DNA of 35,327 nt, taken from the IMG/VR virus record IMGVR_UViG_3300046467_002355, positions 1 to 35,327 of that record. The stretch is one strand, 5' to 3'. This DNA comes from a virus. Of this stretch, positions 1 through 6,628 are shown piece after piece. The translations under genes and the position numbers were made by a program. Position 1 is the first letter of the stretch; the number at the start of each line of letters is the position of its first letter. The notes beneath the pieces were generated by a model, which saw only the letters and a list, made by a program, of their open reading frames with translations, had not been told where the DNA came from and made no database searches.

Positions 1-315
1 GATGTCCCCTTCATCTTGAATTACTTTTTCAGATGCTTTGTCTTCGATGGATCGAGGTTCACCCATTTTAAGTACAGCATCTTGTATCTCATCAGCATCA
101 TCTTCACTGATGTTACTTTTCTTTGGAAGGTCCTTTAATAAATTTTCTAATTTAGAAAGTAATTTCTTTTCTTTTGCGATTTCATCCATGCTGCCGTAAC
201 CTAATTTCTTGACAAGATCAAGTATACCCGCGCCGTATGAATTGGTTAAAGATTCTATAAGCATATTAGTGTCTTCATGCTCTAGAATAGCGGAGAATTT
301 TTTAAGTGGTTTCAT
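1..315 (-). CDS. Hypothetical protein, 3' end missing (cut by window edge)
   Basis: An open frame of 105 codons runs from an ATG at 313-315 off the left edge without a stop, so the gene is partial. The N terminus reads MKPLKKFSAILEHED and is followed by a charged, probably helical region rich in Lys, Glu and Asp. I do not recognise a family. It lies 55 bp downstream of the UvsW helicase gene, and an AT-rich promoter-like motif sits in that gap, so it may begin a separate transcript. The MKxxKKF start resembles the first residues of the amidoligase-like protein at 31002-32330. The reading frame is clear; the function is unknown. Confidence 0.75.
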   Translation of the reverse strand, partial: MKPLKKFSAILEHEDTNMLIESLTNSYGAGILDLVKKLGYGSMDEIAKEKKLLSKLENLLKDLPKKSNISEDDADEIQDAVLKMGEPRSIEDKASEKVIQDEGDI

Positions 316-330
316 ACTTTTTGTTTTCTT

Positions 331-344
331 TTTTTTATATATTC
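331..344 (-). promoter_or_regulatory. Candidate phage promoter motif GAATATATAAAAAA
   Basis: On the minus strand the gap between UvsW and the left-edge gene holds GAATATATAAAAAA, 15 bp before the ATG at 315. Nearly the same string occurs before gp32 (4649-4662) and before gp25 (30123-30137). It is similar in composition to the T4 late promoter core TATAAATA but not identical. In DNA this AT-rich, chance matches are possible. Confidence 0.35.
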
Positions 345-370
345 AACTCTTGTGTCTAATATATTATACT

Positions 371-1879
371 TCAAAATCTTAGTGATTGCACCTCACATGG
401 GAATTTTTCTTCTTTGTATATTTTTCTTCTTTCTATGCCGTGACGATAAACATAATTAAGCCATTCCGAACCTTCATTTGTATATCTAAAGTCATCTACA
501 AAATCATATATCTTAACATGAGACTTGGAGTGATGTTTTCTTAAACCTCTACCAATGCTCTGTCTTATTATCACTTCACTCTTGAAACTTTCAGTAAAAA
601 AGATATTGTGGATGTTCTTAATAGAAATACCAGTTGAAAAGGTACCATAACTTGCTACAATGATAACATCTTCATTGTTTTCCATACGGTGTTTGAACTC
701 TTCACGGATGTCTTTATTTATACTCCCATCTACATAATAAACCTTCTTATCAGTTGTCTCCCTGAGTTTATTATATATTTTCTCTCCGTATGCAATCTTA
801 TGAAATAAGACTAACGAATTAGTATTTGTTTGACCTATGACTTTACAAATAAAATCTAGCCTCTTATCATTTTGATTAATAAAGTTTTGTTCTAAATTAA
901 ATAAATTTTGTCTATCCTTGTAATTACGTGATAATTGCCAAAAGGCATCCTTCTGTTCTTTAGTTGCATATTCCATGTGGAGTTGGACAACTTTACAATA
1001 TGAAATGAAACCCTCATCTTGTAATTTAGCCGCTTTAACCTGTGTAACCAAGGGTCCCATTGCAGACATTAAAGTTAACCTATCTACAGTTCCTCTTTTA
1101 GGAATTGTTCCTGAAAGACCAAACCTATAATCACAATGCCAACACTTATCCATTATCTTTTGTATTGAAACTGCTTTAGCTTTATGTGTTTCATCTACCA
1201 TGACTGCATCGAACTGAGAAAAATATTCAGCATCTTTTTTAACTAAAGATTGAAATGTTCCTATTACAATGTTCGAACTCTTCTTTATCTTAACACCCGC
1301 ATAAATCTGTTGAATTATTAAAGGAACTCTACTTTTGTAATTATATTGATCAAAATCTCCAGTAGCCTGTAATACCAATTGTACATTAGGTACCACTATT
1401 AATATCCTCTTCTTTTTCAAGACTTCCATGAGATAAGCAACAATCATAAATGCTATAAGGGTCTTTCCTGCAGATGTGGCTAATTCTGCTAAACACCTTC
1501 TATACTTAAGTATCTTAAAGGCTGCATCTATTTGATATTCTCGGGGTTTAAATTCAGGATGATCTTGGAAAAAATCAGATACCCATGCTCTAAAAGAAGG
1601 TTCATCAATTTCTTTATCAAAAATGTCAGTAACATTATTAATCCCAAGTGGAAGTTCATATTCTTTACAAACATCTACAACTTCTTTCCACAGTCCTGCT
1701 GGAATACGATTTCTTTTAACAAAGGATATATTACCATCCCAGACTTTCTTTTTGACCAAAGGGTGAAATCTCCAACCATCAATCTTCTTAGTGAGACTAC
1801 TTTTTAATTGCTCGTATTCAAGTTCAGTACAAGCATCAATAATTAAAAATTTTCTGTTATCAGCTAATGAAAGTTCCAT
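371..1879 (-). CDS. uvsW: UvsW-type DNA/RNA helicase
   Basis: This is a superfamily 2 helicase of 502 residues, almost the length of T4 UvsW (503). A Walker A motif ATSAGKT lies at about 134-140, motif II is DETH at 229-232, motif III SGT at 256-258 and motif VI QSIGRGLR at 440-447. The roughly 100 residues before the helicase core match the position of the UvsW N-terminal nucleic-acid-binding domain. UvsW unwinds R-loops, D-loops and branched DNA, regresses forks, and in T4 helps switch from origin- to recombination-dependent replication. The gene starts one base after the UvsY stop, the same neighbour relation as in T4. DETH instead of DEAD or DEAH is a common variant and should not abolish ATPase activity. 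Confidence 0.93.
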   Translation of the reverse strand: MELSLADNRKFLIIDACTELEYEQLKSSLTKKIDGWRFHPLVKKKVWDGNISFVKRNRIPAGLWKEVVDVCKEYELPLGINNVTDIFDKEIDEPSFRAWVSDFFQDHPEFKPREYQIDAAFKILKYRRCLAELATSAGKTLIAFMIVAYLMEVLKKKRILIVVPNVQLVLQATGDFDQYNYKSRVPLIIQQIYAGVKIKKSSNIVIGTFQSLVKKDAEYFSQFDAVMVDETHKAKAVSIQKIMDKCWHCDYRFGLSGTIPKRGTVDRLTLMSAMGPLVTQVKAAKLQDEGFISYCKVVQLHMEYATKEQKDAFWQLSRNYKDRQNLFNLEQNFINQNDKRLDFICKVIGQTNTNSLVLFHKIAYGEKIYNKLRETTDKKVYYVDGSINKDIREEFKHRMENNEDVIIVASYGTFSTGISIKNIHNIFFTESFKSEVIIRQSIGRGLRKHHSKSHVKIYDFVDDFRYTNEGSEWLNYVYRHGIERRKIYKEEKFPCEVQSLRF

Positions 1880-1880
1880 T

Positions 1881-2324
1881 CTACATACTATCTTCTAGGT
1901 GTATTCTGTTTCTTATTGCAAATGCCATATTATCTAAAGTACGAATACACTCTTGGTAATATTCAACATGAGATTCTATCAAAGATATTTGTATCTTAAG
2001 TGAGGATAGGTCAGCTTTAACAAACTGGGCCTTTTCACCGTTACTTAATTTCATATCATAGTTGAGACTGTATTCCCTCCAACTTTCTTTGAAGTACTTA
2101 TCCCACGTTGCATTCCGTTTATATATTGTAGATTTGAATTCACCAAGCTTATCCAAGAGAATTTGTCGGTATGATAACATATATACCTGACACTCTGATA
2201 ATTCATTGAAATTTTTACTTTGGTGTATGAGGTCTTTTATCTTATCCTTCCATTCAACTCGGTCTTGGATTAGTCTCTCTTCCAACAGAATGTTGGCTTC
2301 TTTTATTTTAGTATCATCAAACAT
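1881..2324 (-). CDS. uvsY: UvsY-type recombination mediator
   Basis: This is a 147-residue, mostly helical protein (T4 UvsY is 137). The C-terminal third aligns by eye with T4 UvsY: a segment KADLSSLKIQ followed by an aromatic helix and then LDNMAFAIRNRI, corresponding to SADKDVLKVD and LDAIKSRGFAIKHI in T4. UvsY binds single-stranded DNA, destabilises gp32 on it and helps load the UvsX recombinase. The start ATG overlaps the stop of the preceding gene (TAATG), and the stop lies one base before uvsW. An AAAGGGA run about 10 bases upstream is one of the few Shine-Dalgarno-like sequences in the window. The adjacent uvsW makes the call firm. Confidence 0.82.
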   Translation of the reverse strand: MFDDTKIKEANILLEERLIQDRVEWKDKIKDLIHQSKNFNELSECQVYMLSYRQILLDKLGEFKSTIYKRNATWDKYFKESWREYSLNYDMKLSNGEKAQFVKADLSSLKIQISLIESHVEYYQECIRTLDNMAFAIRNRIHLEDSM

Positions 2325-2545
2325 TAAAATATCCCTTTATCTTTGTTCTTTGTCATTATGGTAATCTTTGGTTTAAATTTTTTGATAGGCTTCCCCATAT
2401 CAAAAGATGTAGTAACTTCTGTATCTTTAATGTCACTCTTAAATTTAGGGATGAGCTTAAGTTTCTTTTCACTGTCCTTTAAGTCATCAAAGAATCCTTC
2501 TAATTCTTCAGCTTCATTCACAAAATCTACGAATGTTTTTATCAT
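2324..2545 (-). CDS. Small hypothetical protein with capsid-targeting-like N terminus
   Basis: This 73-residue protein overlaps both neighbours (ATGA with the primase stop, TAATG with uvsY), so it is probably translationally coupled. It begins MIKTFVDFVNEAEELEG, then has an acidic stretch followed by a strongly basic C-terminal half rich in Lys. The start resembles the capsid-targeting sequence of T4 internal proteins (MKTYQEFIAEA), which directs proteins into the prohead and is removed by the prohead protease. That resemblance is short, and the position between primase and uvsY does not suggest a head protein, so the role is open. No known domain is visible. Confidence 0.7.
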   Translation of the reverse strand: MIKTFVDFVNEAEELEGFFDDLKDSEKKLKLIPKFKSDIKDTEVTTSFDMGKPIKKFKPKITIMTKNKDKGIF

Positions 2546-3612
2546 AAGAAAACTATATCCATCGGATCATTGCTAAAATATTCATCAATAACATCTAAGC
2601 ACCCTGTCCTTTCTTTATATTCAAATTTAATAAGATCATTAAGATCTTTTATCTTTTTTCCTTTTATGTGATGCTGTTCTAAAAACTTGCTCCATAAAAA
2701 AATCTTTTGTCCGTTCTTTATTTTTTCTATCATTTTTATCTTACCCTCTCTATCATTATCTAACATATAACGAGCGGTTGGTATTTCATCAAAATCAACT
2801 ATCTTCTTTTTAACACCAGTGAGTCCTATGGAATTACTCATGAACAGTGCATCTATGGGTCCTTCAAATATTGTAAAATCTCTACCTAAGTCGGTTCTTA
2901 AAATACCAAATAGCATTGATATTTTATTTATTGAGTCTACTTCCTCAACTGGTAAATTTAAGGGTATCCTAAGTCTATCATAAATTCTTTGGATATTCCA
3001 TGTCTTATATTTAGGCCCTTTACCTTCTAAGTCCCTAGTTTGAAATCCTACTATCTTCCCTTTAGTATCTAAATTAAAAATGTATAGTTCTTTCATCTTA
3101 GGATCAAACCCAAAGTGTTCCAACTTATGATGAAGTAATCTACTCTTAAGATAAGGGTAAGCACGATATGTCAATTCATTGATAGGATAAATATTAAACC
3201 CTTTACATAGTTCATCAAAAGATAATGATAATTCACTTATCTTTTCAAATAAGTAAAAATCTAAGCTCTCACCTAAACTAAAGTGAGTCTTGTTCTCTTT
3301 GATGTAATTAAGAACATTAATCCTTTCATCTCCTTCAAAGTTTTCTTTGAAATCTATAAGAAAGTTATCAAGTGATTTATGTTCACTACAGTTGTAACAG
3401 TGAAAGTACAGATCGTTCCAATAAAGGTTCCCTCTCTTCTTTCGTTGTACAACAGTTGAATCACCACAATAAGGACATGCAAAATTAAGTCTTCCTCTGC
3501 TTTCTAAGTACTGTCTTTTTTCTGGGTGACTATGATTACGATAAAGGACTCGAGCTATCTTATCGATAATTCGAGTCCTCAAATCTGAAGATATTGATAC
3601 CTCTTCCGTCAT
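2542..3612 (-). CDS. 61: DNA primase, T4 gp61 type
   Basis: This 356-residue protein is close in length to T4 gp61 (342). An N-terminal zinc-binding domain is visible with Cys46, Cys49, Cys72 and Cys75 (CPYC and CYNC). A TOPRIM catalytic domain follows: the motif IFEGPIDALF holds Glu250, and YMLDNDREGK holds Asp285 and Asp287. Such primases make short RNA primers for lagging-strand synthesis with the gp41-type helicase, which is not in this window. The gene begins four bases after the gp32 stop, so single-stranded DNA-binding protein and primase are probably co-expressed. Start ATG at 3610-3612; no Shine-Dalgarno sequence close to it. Confidence 0.9.
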   Translation of the reverse strand: MTEEVSISSDLRTRIIDKIARVLYRNHSHPEKRQYLESRGRLNFACPYCGDSTVVQRKKRGNLYWNDLYFHCYNCSEHKSLDNFLIDFKENFEGDERINVLNYIKENKTHFSLGESLDFYLFEKISELSLSFDELCKGFNIYPINELTYRAYPYLKSRLLHHKLEHFGFDPKMKELYIFNLDTKGKIVGFQTRDLEGKGPKYKTWNIQRIYDRLRIPLNLPVEEVDSINKISMLFGILRTDLGRDFTIFEGPIDALFMSNSIGLTGVKKKIVDFDEIPTARYMLDNDREGKIKMIEKIKNGQKIFLWSKFLEQHHIKGKKIKDLNDLIKFEYKERTGCLDVIDEYFSNDPMDIVFL

Positions 3613-3616
3613 TATC

Positions 3617-4516
3617 TTATAGATCTAAACCTGCAATAAAATCATCAAGATTATCATTGGATTCAGCCGCTACAGCTTCTACCTTTGGTGCTTCTTCTTT
3701 CTTTGCTGCCTTTGGTGCTTCTGCTACAGTTTCATTAACAGTTGGTCGTGTTACAACTTCTATAGAATCACCTGGTGAAGAGAATTGAGAAAGTACATTA
3801 AGTACCTTTCCTCTAATCTCATCGTTCCATGCAGAATATTCAAAGTTACTTAAATCCGGTGCATCTTTAAGATATGCCAAAATTGCTTTACGTGATTCGT
3901 CTGTGTTAGTAACAGCCTCACCTTCTAAAACCATAGCACTTTTGGTACCTTGGAATTTTGAAGAATCATAATTTGGAAATCCTCCTTTTTTAGAAATAAC
4001 CAATTCAAAGTTCTTTCCATCAAACGGATCAAACACTTGAGTAGGTTCATCGAATTGTGGATTCAATTCCTCTTCAATTTTTGTCTTAATTTTCCAACCG
4101 AATTTGTAAACTTTAATCTGTCCCTCTAAATCTCGATTTTGTGGATCTTTTACGATTTGAACAAGAGCATAGAAATTCTCTCTTCTCTTTAAAGACTCAG
4201 ACATCTTTTTATCAACTGCTGATTCTGAGTTTCTCAACTTAAAGAACATGTCCTGTACTGGACATTTATCACCTACCGTTGATGGTGAGTCAGCATAAAA
4301 ACCATTCCCGTCTCGGTCTTCTAACCAATACACGAATTTTCTGATAAAAGGTTTTCTGGGATTTGTTGGGTTCGGTAAGAACCTAATTAAAGAGCGGTAA
4401 ACACCGTCTTGTCCTTGATCTGGTTTAGGAGTGTATAAATCGCTACCTTTTGAAGGTGCTTCTCCAGTGTCTAAATCATTTACACTTACGTTAAAAATGT
4501 CGAATTCATTTGCCAT
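3617..4516 (-). CDS. 32: Single-stranded DNA-binding protein, gp32-like
   Basis: This 299-residue protein (T4 gp32 is 301) has the layout of gp32: an N-terminal region, a central DNA-binding core with alternating basic and aromatic residues, an Ala/Lys/Glu-rich linker at about 260-285 and an acidic C-terminal tail ending DNLDDFIAGLDL, which in this family contacts replication and recombination partners. Two features differ from T4. Only one cysteine (Cys85, in GDKCPVQ) and no histidine are seen, so the His-Cys3 zinc site of T4 gp32 is absent. The N terminus MANEFDIF also lacks the basic KRKST motif used for cooperative binding. A 162-bp leader with a hairpin and a promoter-like motif precedes it, and primase follows directly. 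Confidence 0.85.
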   Translation of the reverse strand: MANEFDIFNVSVNDLDTGEAPSKGSDLYTPKPDQGQDGVYRSLIRFLPNPTNPRKPFIRKFVYWLEDRDGNGFYADSPSTVGDKCPVQDMFFKLRNSESAVDKKMSESLKRRENFYALVQIVKDPQNRDLEGQIKVYKFGWKIKTKIEEELNPQFDEPTQVFDPFDGKNFELVISKKGGFPNYDSSKFQGTKSAMVLEGEAVTNTDESRKAILAYLKDAPDLSNFEYSAWNDEIRGKVLNVLSQFSSPGDSIEVVTRPTVNETVAEAPKAAKKEEAPKVEAVAAESNDNLDDFIAGLDL

Positions 4517-4623
4517 AGTATTGCCTTTATTTATGTTATTAATTTTGGATTAACACATAGCGAAGCCATAATTGAATTGCCTTAAAAACTGCCAATTTAC
4601 TTGCCTATGTTAATGCCGTTTAG

Positions 4624-4648
4624 CAAAGGTACTATTTTAATACCTTTG
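4624..4648 (-). promoter_or_regulatory. Perfect inverted repeat in the gp32 leader
   Basis: The minus strand reads CAAAGGTA, a 9-base spacer TTAAAATAG, then TACCTTTG: an uninterrupted 8-bp stem. It directly follows the promoter-like motif, so if that motif acts as a -10 element the hairpin would sit at or near the 5' end of the gp32 mRNA. No U-run follows, which argues against an intrinsic terminator. TACCTTTG also fits the Bacteroidota -7 consensus TAnnTTTG, but I found no -33 element at the usual distance. Confidence 0.6.
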
Positions 4649-4662
4649 TTTATTATATATTC
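4649..4662 (-). promoter_or_regulatory. Candidate phage promoter motif GAATATATAATAAA
   Basis: The motif lies 133 bp upstream of the gp32 start and immediately before the hairpin. It is identical in its first 14 bases to the motif upstream of gp25 (30123-30137). The position, in the longest intergenic gap before a highly expressed gene type, supports promoter function. No experimental signal is available from the sequence alone. Confidence 0.45.
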
Positions 4663-4678
4663 ACAAAGACAGTTTGTT

Positions 4679-4981
4679 TCACTCTATTGTAATATTTTTT
4701 TCAATGATTGCTGCAATGTCACGTTCTCTAATATTGTAAATTTTTTGGCCTTCGTATTCAAATTCAAATCCTGCCAAATCATGAAAGAGTACCCTTACCC
4801 CAGGTTTGTAATCTTCATCTTCTACTTTATTACCAACCGCAATAATAGTACCAGTGTAAGGAGGTAAATTGACATCTTCACTAGTCAAAAGTAAGATACC
4901 ACCTAGAGATTCAGAAACGATATCTTTTATCAAAAATACCCTTTCTCCTATTGCTTTAATATTTTTTAATTTTTCTTTCAT
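4679..4981 (-). CDS. GroES/gp31-like co-chaperonin
   Basis: This 100-residue protein has the length and pattern of a chaperonin-10 (E. coli GroES 97, T4 gp31 111). It starts with a core strand (IKAIGERVFLIKD, 8-20), has a mobile-loop-like segment ending GGILL (27-31; canonical GGIVL), the pattern GTIIAVG at 44-50, KPGVRVLFHDLAGFEFEYEG at 59-78 and a C-terminal strand RERDIAAII. Such proteins cap host GroEL. T4 gp31 replaces GroES to fold the major capsid protein, and this is the probable role here. It lies between the RuvC-like gene and gp32, with a 64-bp upstream gap (4982-5045) in which I see only an AT-rich TTTTATATT run and no hairpin. Confidence 0.85.
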   Translation of the reverse strand: MKEKLKNIKAIGERVFLIKDIVSESLGGILLLTSEDVNLPPYTGTIIAVGNKVEDEDYKPGVRVLFHDLAGFEFEYEGQKIYNIRERDIAAIIEKNITIE

Positions 4982-5045
4982 TAATCTGAAACAAATCTCT
5001 CAAGCACCAATATAAAATTTAACTAAAAACCCGAAAGAAATATAT

Positions 5046-5690
5046 TTAATTAGCTTGTAGGATTCCAGTCTGAACAATGAAGTAAGCATCTACAAGATCG
5101 TCAAGAGGTTTTGGTATTTTTTCTGAATAGTCCTTTCCTTGGACATATTTCCATAATTTAGTTTTTTCTAATAATTTGTCTGCTAAGACATTCTCCTGAA
5201 AGGCTTTAATCATAAAGTGTTTATTACCATTTCCTTTCCCAGCAGTCTTCTTAACTTGCGAAGGTTGATACACAGAAATTTTATCCTTGCCCCATAAGCT
5301 CATTAATTCCTTTCTTAAAAAAGAATTATATTGAATAATGTCAATGAAAGAGTTACCTTTAGAGCCATAAGAAAAACCTTCTAAGTAAACTTTCGTATTA
5401 TATCCCCACTTCCTTATATTTCCACAAATGAGATCTGATAATAAAGTAGCATCTCTCATTTTTTCACGTTCTCTTTTCAAAAATTCTTTACTCTTAACAC
5501 ATCTATTGTACATGAGAGAAATGATTGTATCATCCTCGTCTAATTCAAAGTGTAATTGGAAAGCTTTAAGAATTTTCTTATTGGGAGCTCTACCCCCGTA
5601 ATTGAAAAAAGATATGAAGTGATACCCACCCTCATCTAAGATACAGACTCCTGGGCTGTTCAGAGAAAAATCAATTCCTATATGTGTCAT
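5046..5690 (-). CDS. RuvC-like Holliday junction resolvase
   Basis: This 214-residue protein has the RNase H fold of RuvC nucleases. The acidic residues are in the expected order: Asp7 in GIDFSLNSPG, Glu104 in VYLEGFSYGS and an Asp cluster at 197, 198 and 201 in PLDDLVDAY. The typical RuvC segment before the last acidic motif is also present (VYQPSQVKKTAGKGNGNK, 140-157). The enzyme would cut four-way or branched DNA so that replicated DNA can be packaged. T4 uses the unrelated endonuclease VII (gp49) for this. The stop of the preceding gene lies three bases upstream of the ATG. Exact substrate preference cannot be read from sequence. Confidence 0.8.
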   Translation of the reverse strand: MTHIGIDFSLNSPGVCILDEGGYHFISFFNYGGRAPNKKILKAFQLHFELDEDDTIISLMYNRCVKSKEFLKREREKMRDATLLSDLICGNIRKWGYNTKVYLEGFSYGSKGNSFIDIIQYNSFLRKELMSLWGKDKISVYQPSQVKKTAGKGNGNKHFMIKAFQENVLADKLLEKTKLWKYVQGKDYSEKIPKPLDDLVDAYFIVQTGILQAN

Positions 5691-5693
5691 AAA

Positions 5694-6047
5694 TTAAATG
5701 CGTTTACCTAGGGCGGCTCCAAGGGCGGCTCCAACTAAACGGCTTGTTAAAAGGTCATATAAAACTCCCTTGGTGATACCTAAAACTTTGGCAATCATTT
5801 TGCCTGCAGATTTTCCTAAAGCAAAGCCAGTAAGACCTCCTAGTATAGAACCTAAAAAGCCTTCCTCTATAAGCCTGTTCATAGTTTCTTCTAAATCTTT
5901 ACCATCGTGATGATCCAAGACTAATTTATCAACCGCCTCATCTATTACCCTTTCTTGTTCTTCAGTCCAATCTTCAGCCTCTATCATGTATTGTTCAAAG
6001 AGTTTATTATCAGTACTATCCATTAAGTGTTCTAAAAAAGTTTCCAT
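5694..6047 (-). CDS. Glycine-zipper virion or membrane-active protein (hypothetical)
   Basis: I place the start at the ATG 6045-6047 (METFLEHLMDS; 117 residues). An in-frame ATG at 6101 would add 18 residues but overlap the upstream gene by 32 bp, whereas 6047 is preceded by an A-rich GATAAATATAAAAACAAA spacer like other starts here. The first half is acidic and helical. The second half has small-residue hydrophobic segments, GSILGGLTGFALGKSAGK and LVGAALGAALGKRI, separated by an amphipathic stretch: a glycine-zipper pattern that often inserts into or crosses membranes. It follows a tail-tube-fold gene, so an internal virion or tail protein that reaches the host membrane is possible. No family recognised. 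Confidence 0.65.
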   Translation of the reverse strand: METFLEHLMDSTDNKLFEQYMIEAEDWTEEQERVIDEAVDKLVLDHHDGKDLEETMNRLIEEGFLGSILGGLTGFALGKSAGKMIAKVLGITKGVLYDLLTSRLVGAALGAALGKRI

Positions 6048-6069
6048 TCTAGGTTTGTTTTTATATTTA

Positions 6070-6627
6070 TCAGTCCAAGTTAACAACGATTTCCAGATCA
6101 TTATATGTAAAGGTCATATCAAAGGTCTGAAATTCTACTGTATTACTAGAGAAATTTAAGTCAAGTGAAGTAAGACCAGAGAGTAGCATTCTGTGCATTC
6201 TTGCAGTCACAAAGATATTTCCCTCAGAATCCATGATCTGTATTCCTACACCTTCGGGTACATAGGGTGTCTTTCCATCAAGGGCATAATAGTGATCAAA
6301 TATTTCTACAGCCATCCAATAATTAACATAACCATCAAATGCCTGCATAGTGATGGTACATTCTTTTGGAGCACGTGTTGTAGAAAGTGGTAAACTGCTT
6401 CTCCATTTTCTAACATTACCAGGAAAGTCCGTCTGTTCAACAGGTTGAAACGAAGGTCCAGGTAAGTTAAGTGACTGTATTCCATAGTTCAAAAAATCTA
6501 TGGGTTCTGTTATCATATTTCCAGGCATCTTATTAAGATAGGGTCTATACTTATCAGCAATATATTTAGGTATAAAGTCCCTTGGGAGATTAAAAAGAAA
6601 CTGATTATTACGTGCGCTTATTAACAT
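6070..6627 (-). CDS. Tail-tube-fold protein (gp19/gp54-like)
   Basis: This 185-residue protein ends with a segment that aligns by eye with the C terminus of the T4 tail tube protein gp19: LTSLDLNFSSNTVEFQTFDM here against VGELQLDWDSNNEIQTFEV in T4. The middle holds QAFDGYVNYWMAVEIFDHYY, a helix-rich insert as in tube proteins. The N-terminal 60 residues (NQFLFNLPRDF, then a Pro-rich LNLPGPSF) differ from gp19. It sits among baseplate and tail accessory genes rather than beside a sheath gene, so a baseplate-tube junction or hub protein of the same fold (gp54 or gp48 type) is as likely as the tube itself. Confidence 0.6.
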   Translation of the reverse strand: MLISARNNQFLFNLPRDFIPKYIADKYRPYLNKMPGNMITEPIDFLNYGIQSLNLPGPSFQPVEQTDFPGNVRKWRSSLPLSTTRAPKECTITMQAFDGYVNYWMAVEIFDHYYALDGKTPYVPEGVGIQIMDSEGNIFVTARMHRMLLSGLTSLDLNFSSNTVEFQTFDMTFTYNDLEIVVNLD

Positions 6628-6628
6628 T

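Larger units (their letters stand above)
4517..4678 (-). promoter_or_regulatory. Long leader upstream of gp32
   Basis: At 162 bp this is the longest non-coding stretch in the window. In transcription order it holds a promoter-like motif (4649-4662), an 8-bp-stem hairpin (4624-4648), several short GGCA repeats (AGGCAAG, TGGCAG, AAGGCAATTC, AAGGCAATAC), a weaker possible hairpin at 4557-4569 (ATGGC-TTC-GCTAT with one G-T pair) and an A-rich run before the ATG. T4 gp32 represses its own translation by binding a structured leader; this leader could serve the same purpose, but that is inference. Confidence 0.5.

Noticed and set aside
771-790. AATATATAATAAA inside uvsW resembling the promoter motif
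   Set aside because: It is inside an intact coding sequence and shows that the motif can arise by chance in this AT-rich DNA.
4624-4648. Hairpin as an intrinsic terminator after the co-chaperonin gene
   Set aside because: The stem is AT-rich and is followed by CTAAACGG rather than a U-run, so termination is unlikely; a leader or operator role fits better.
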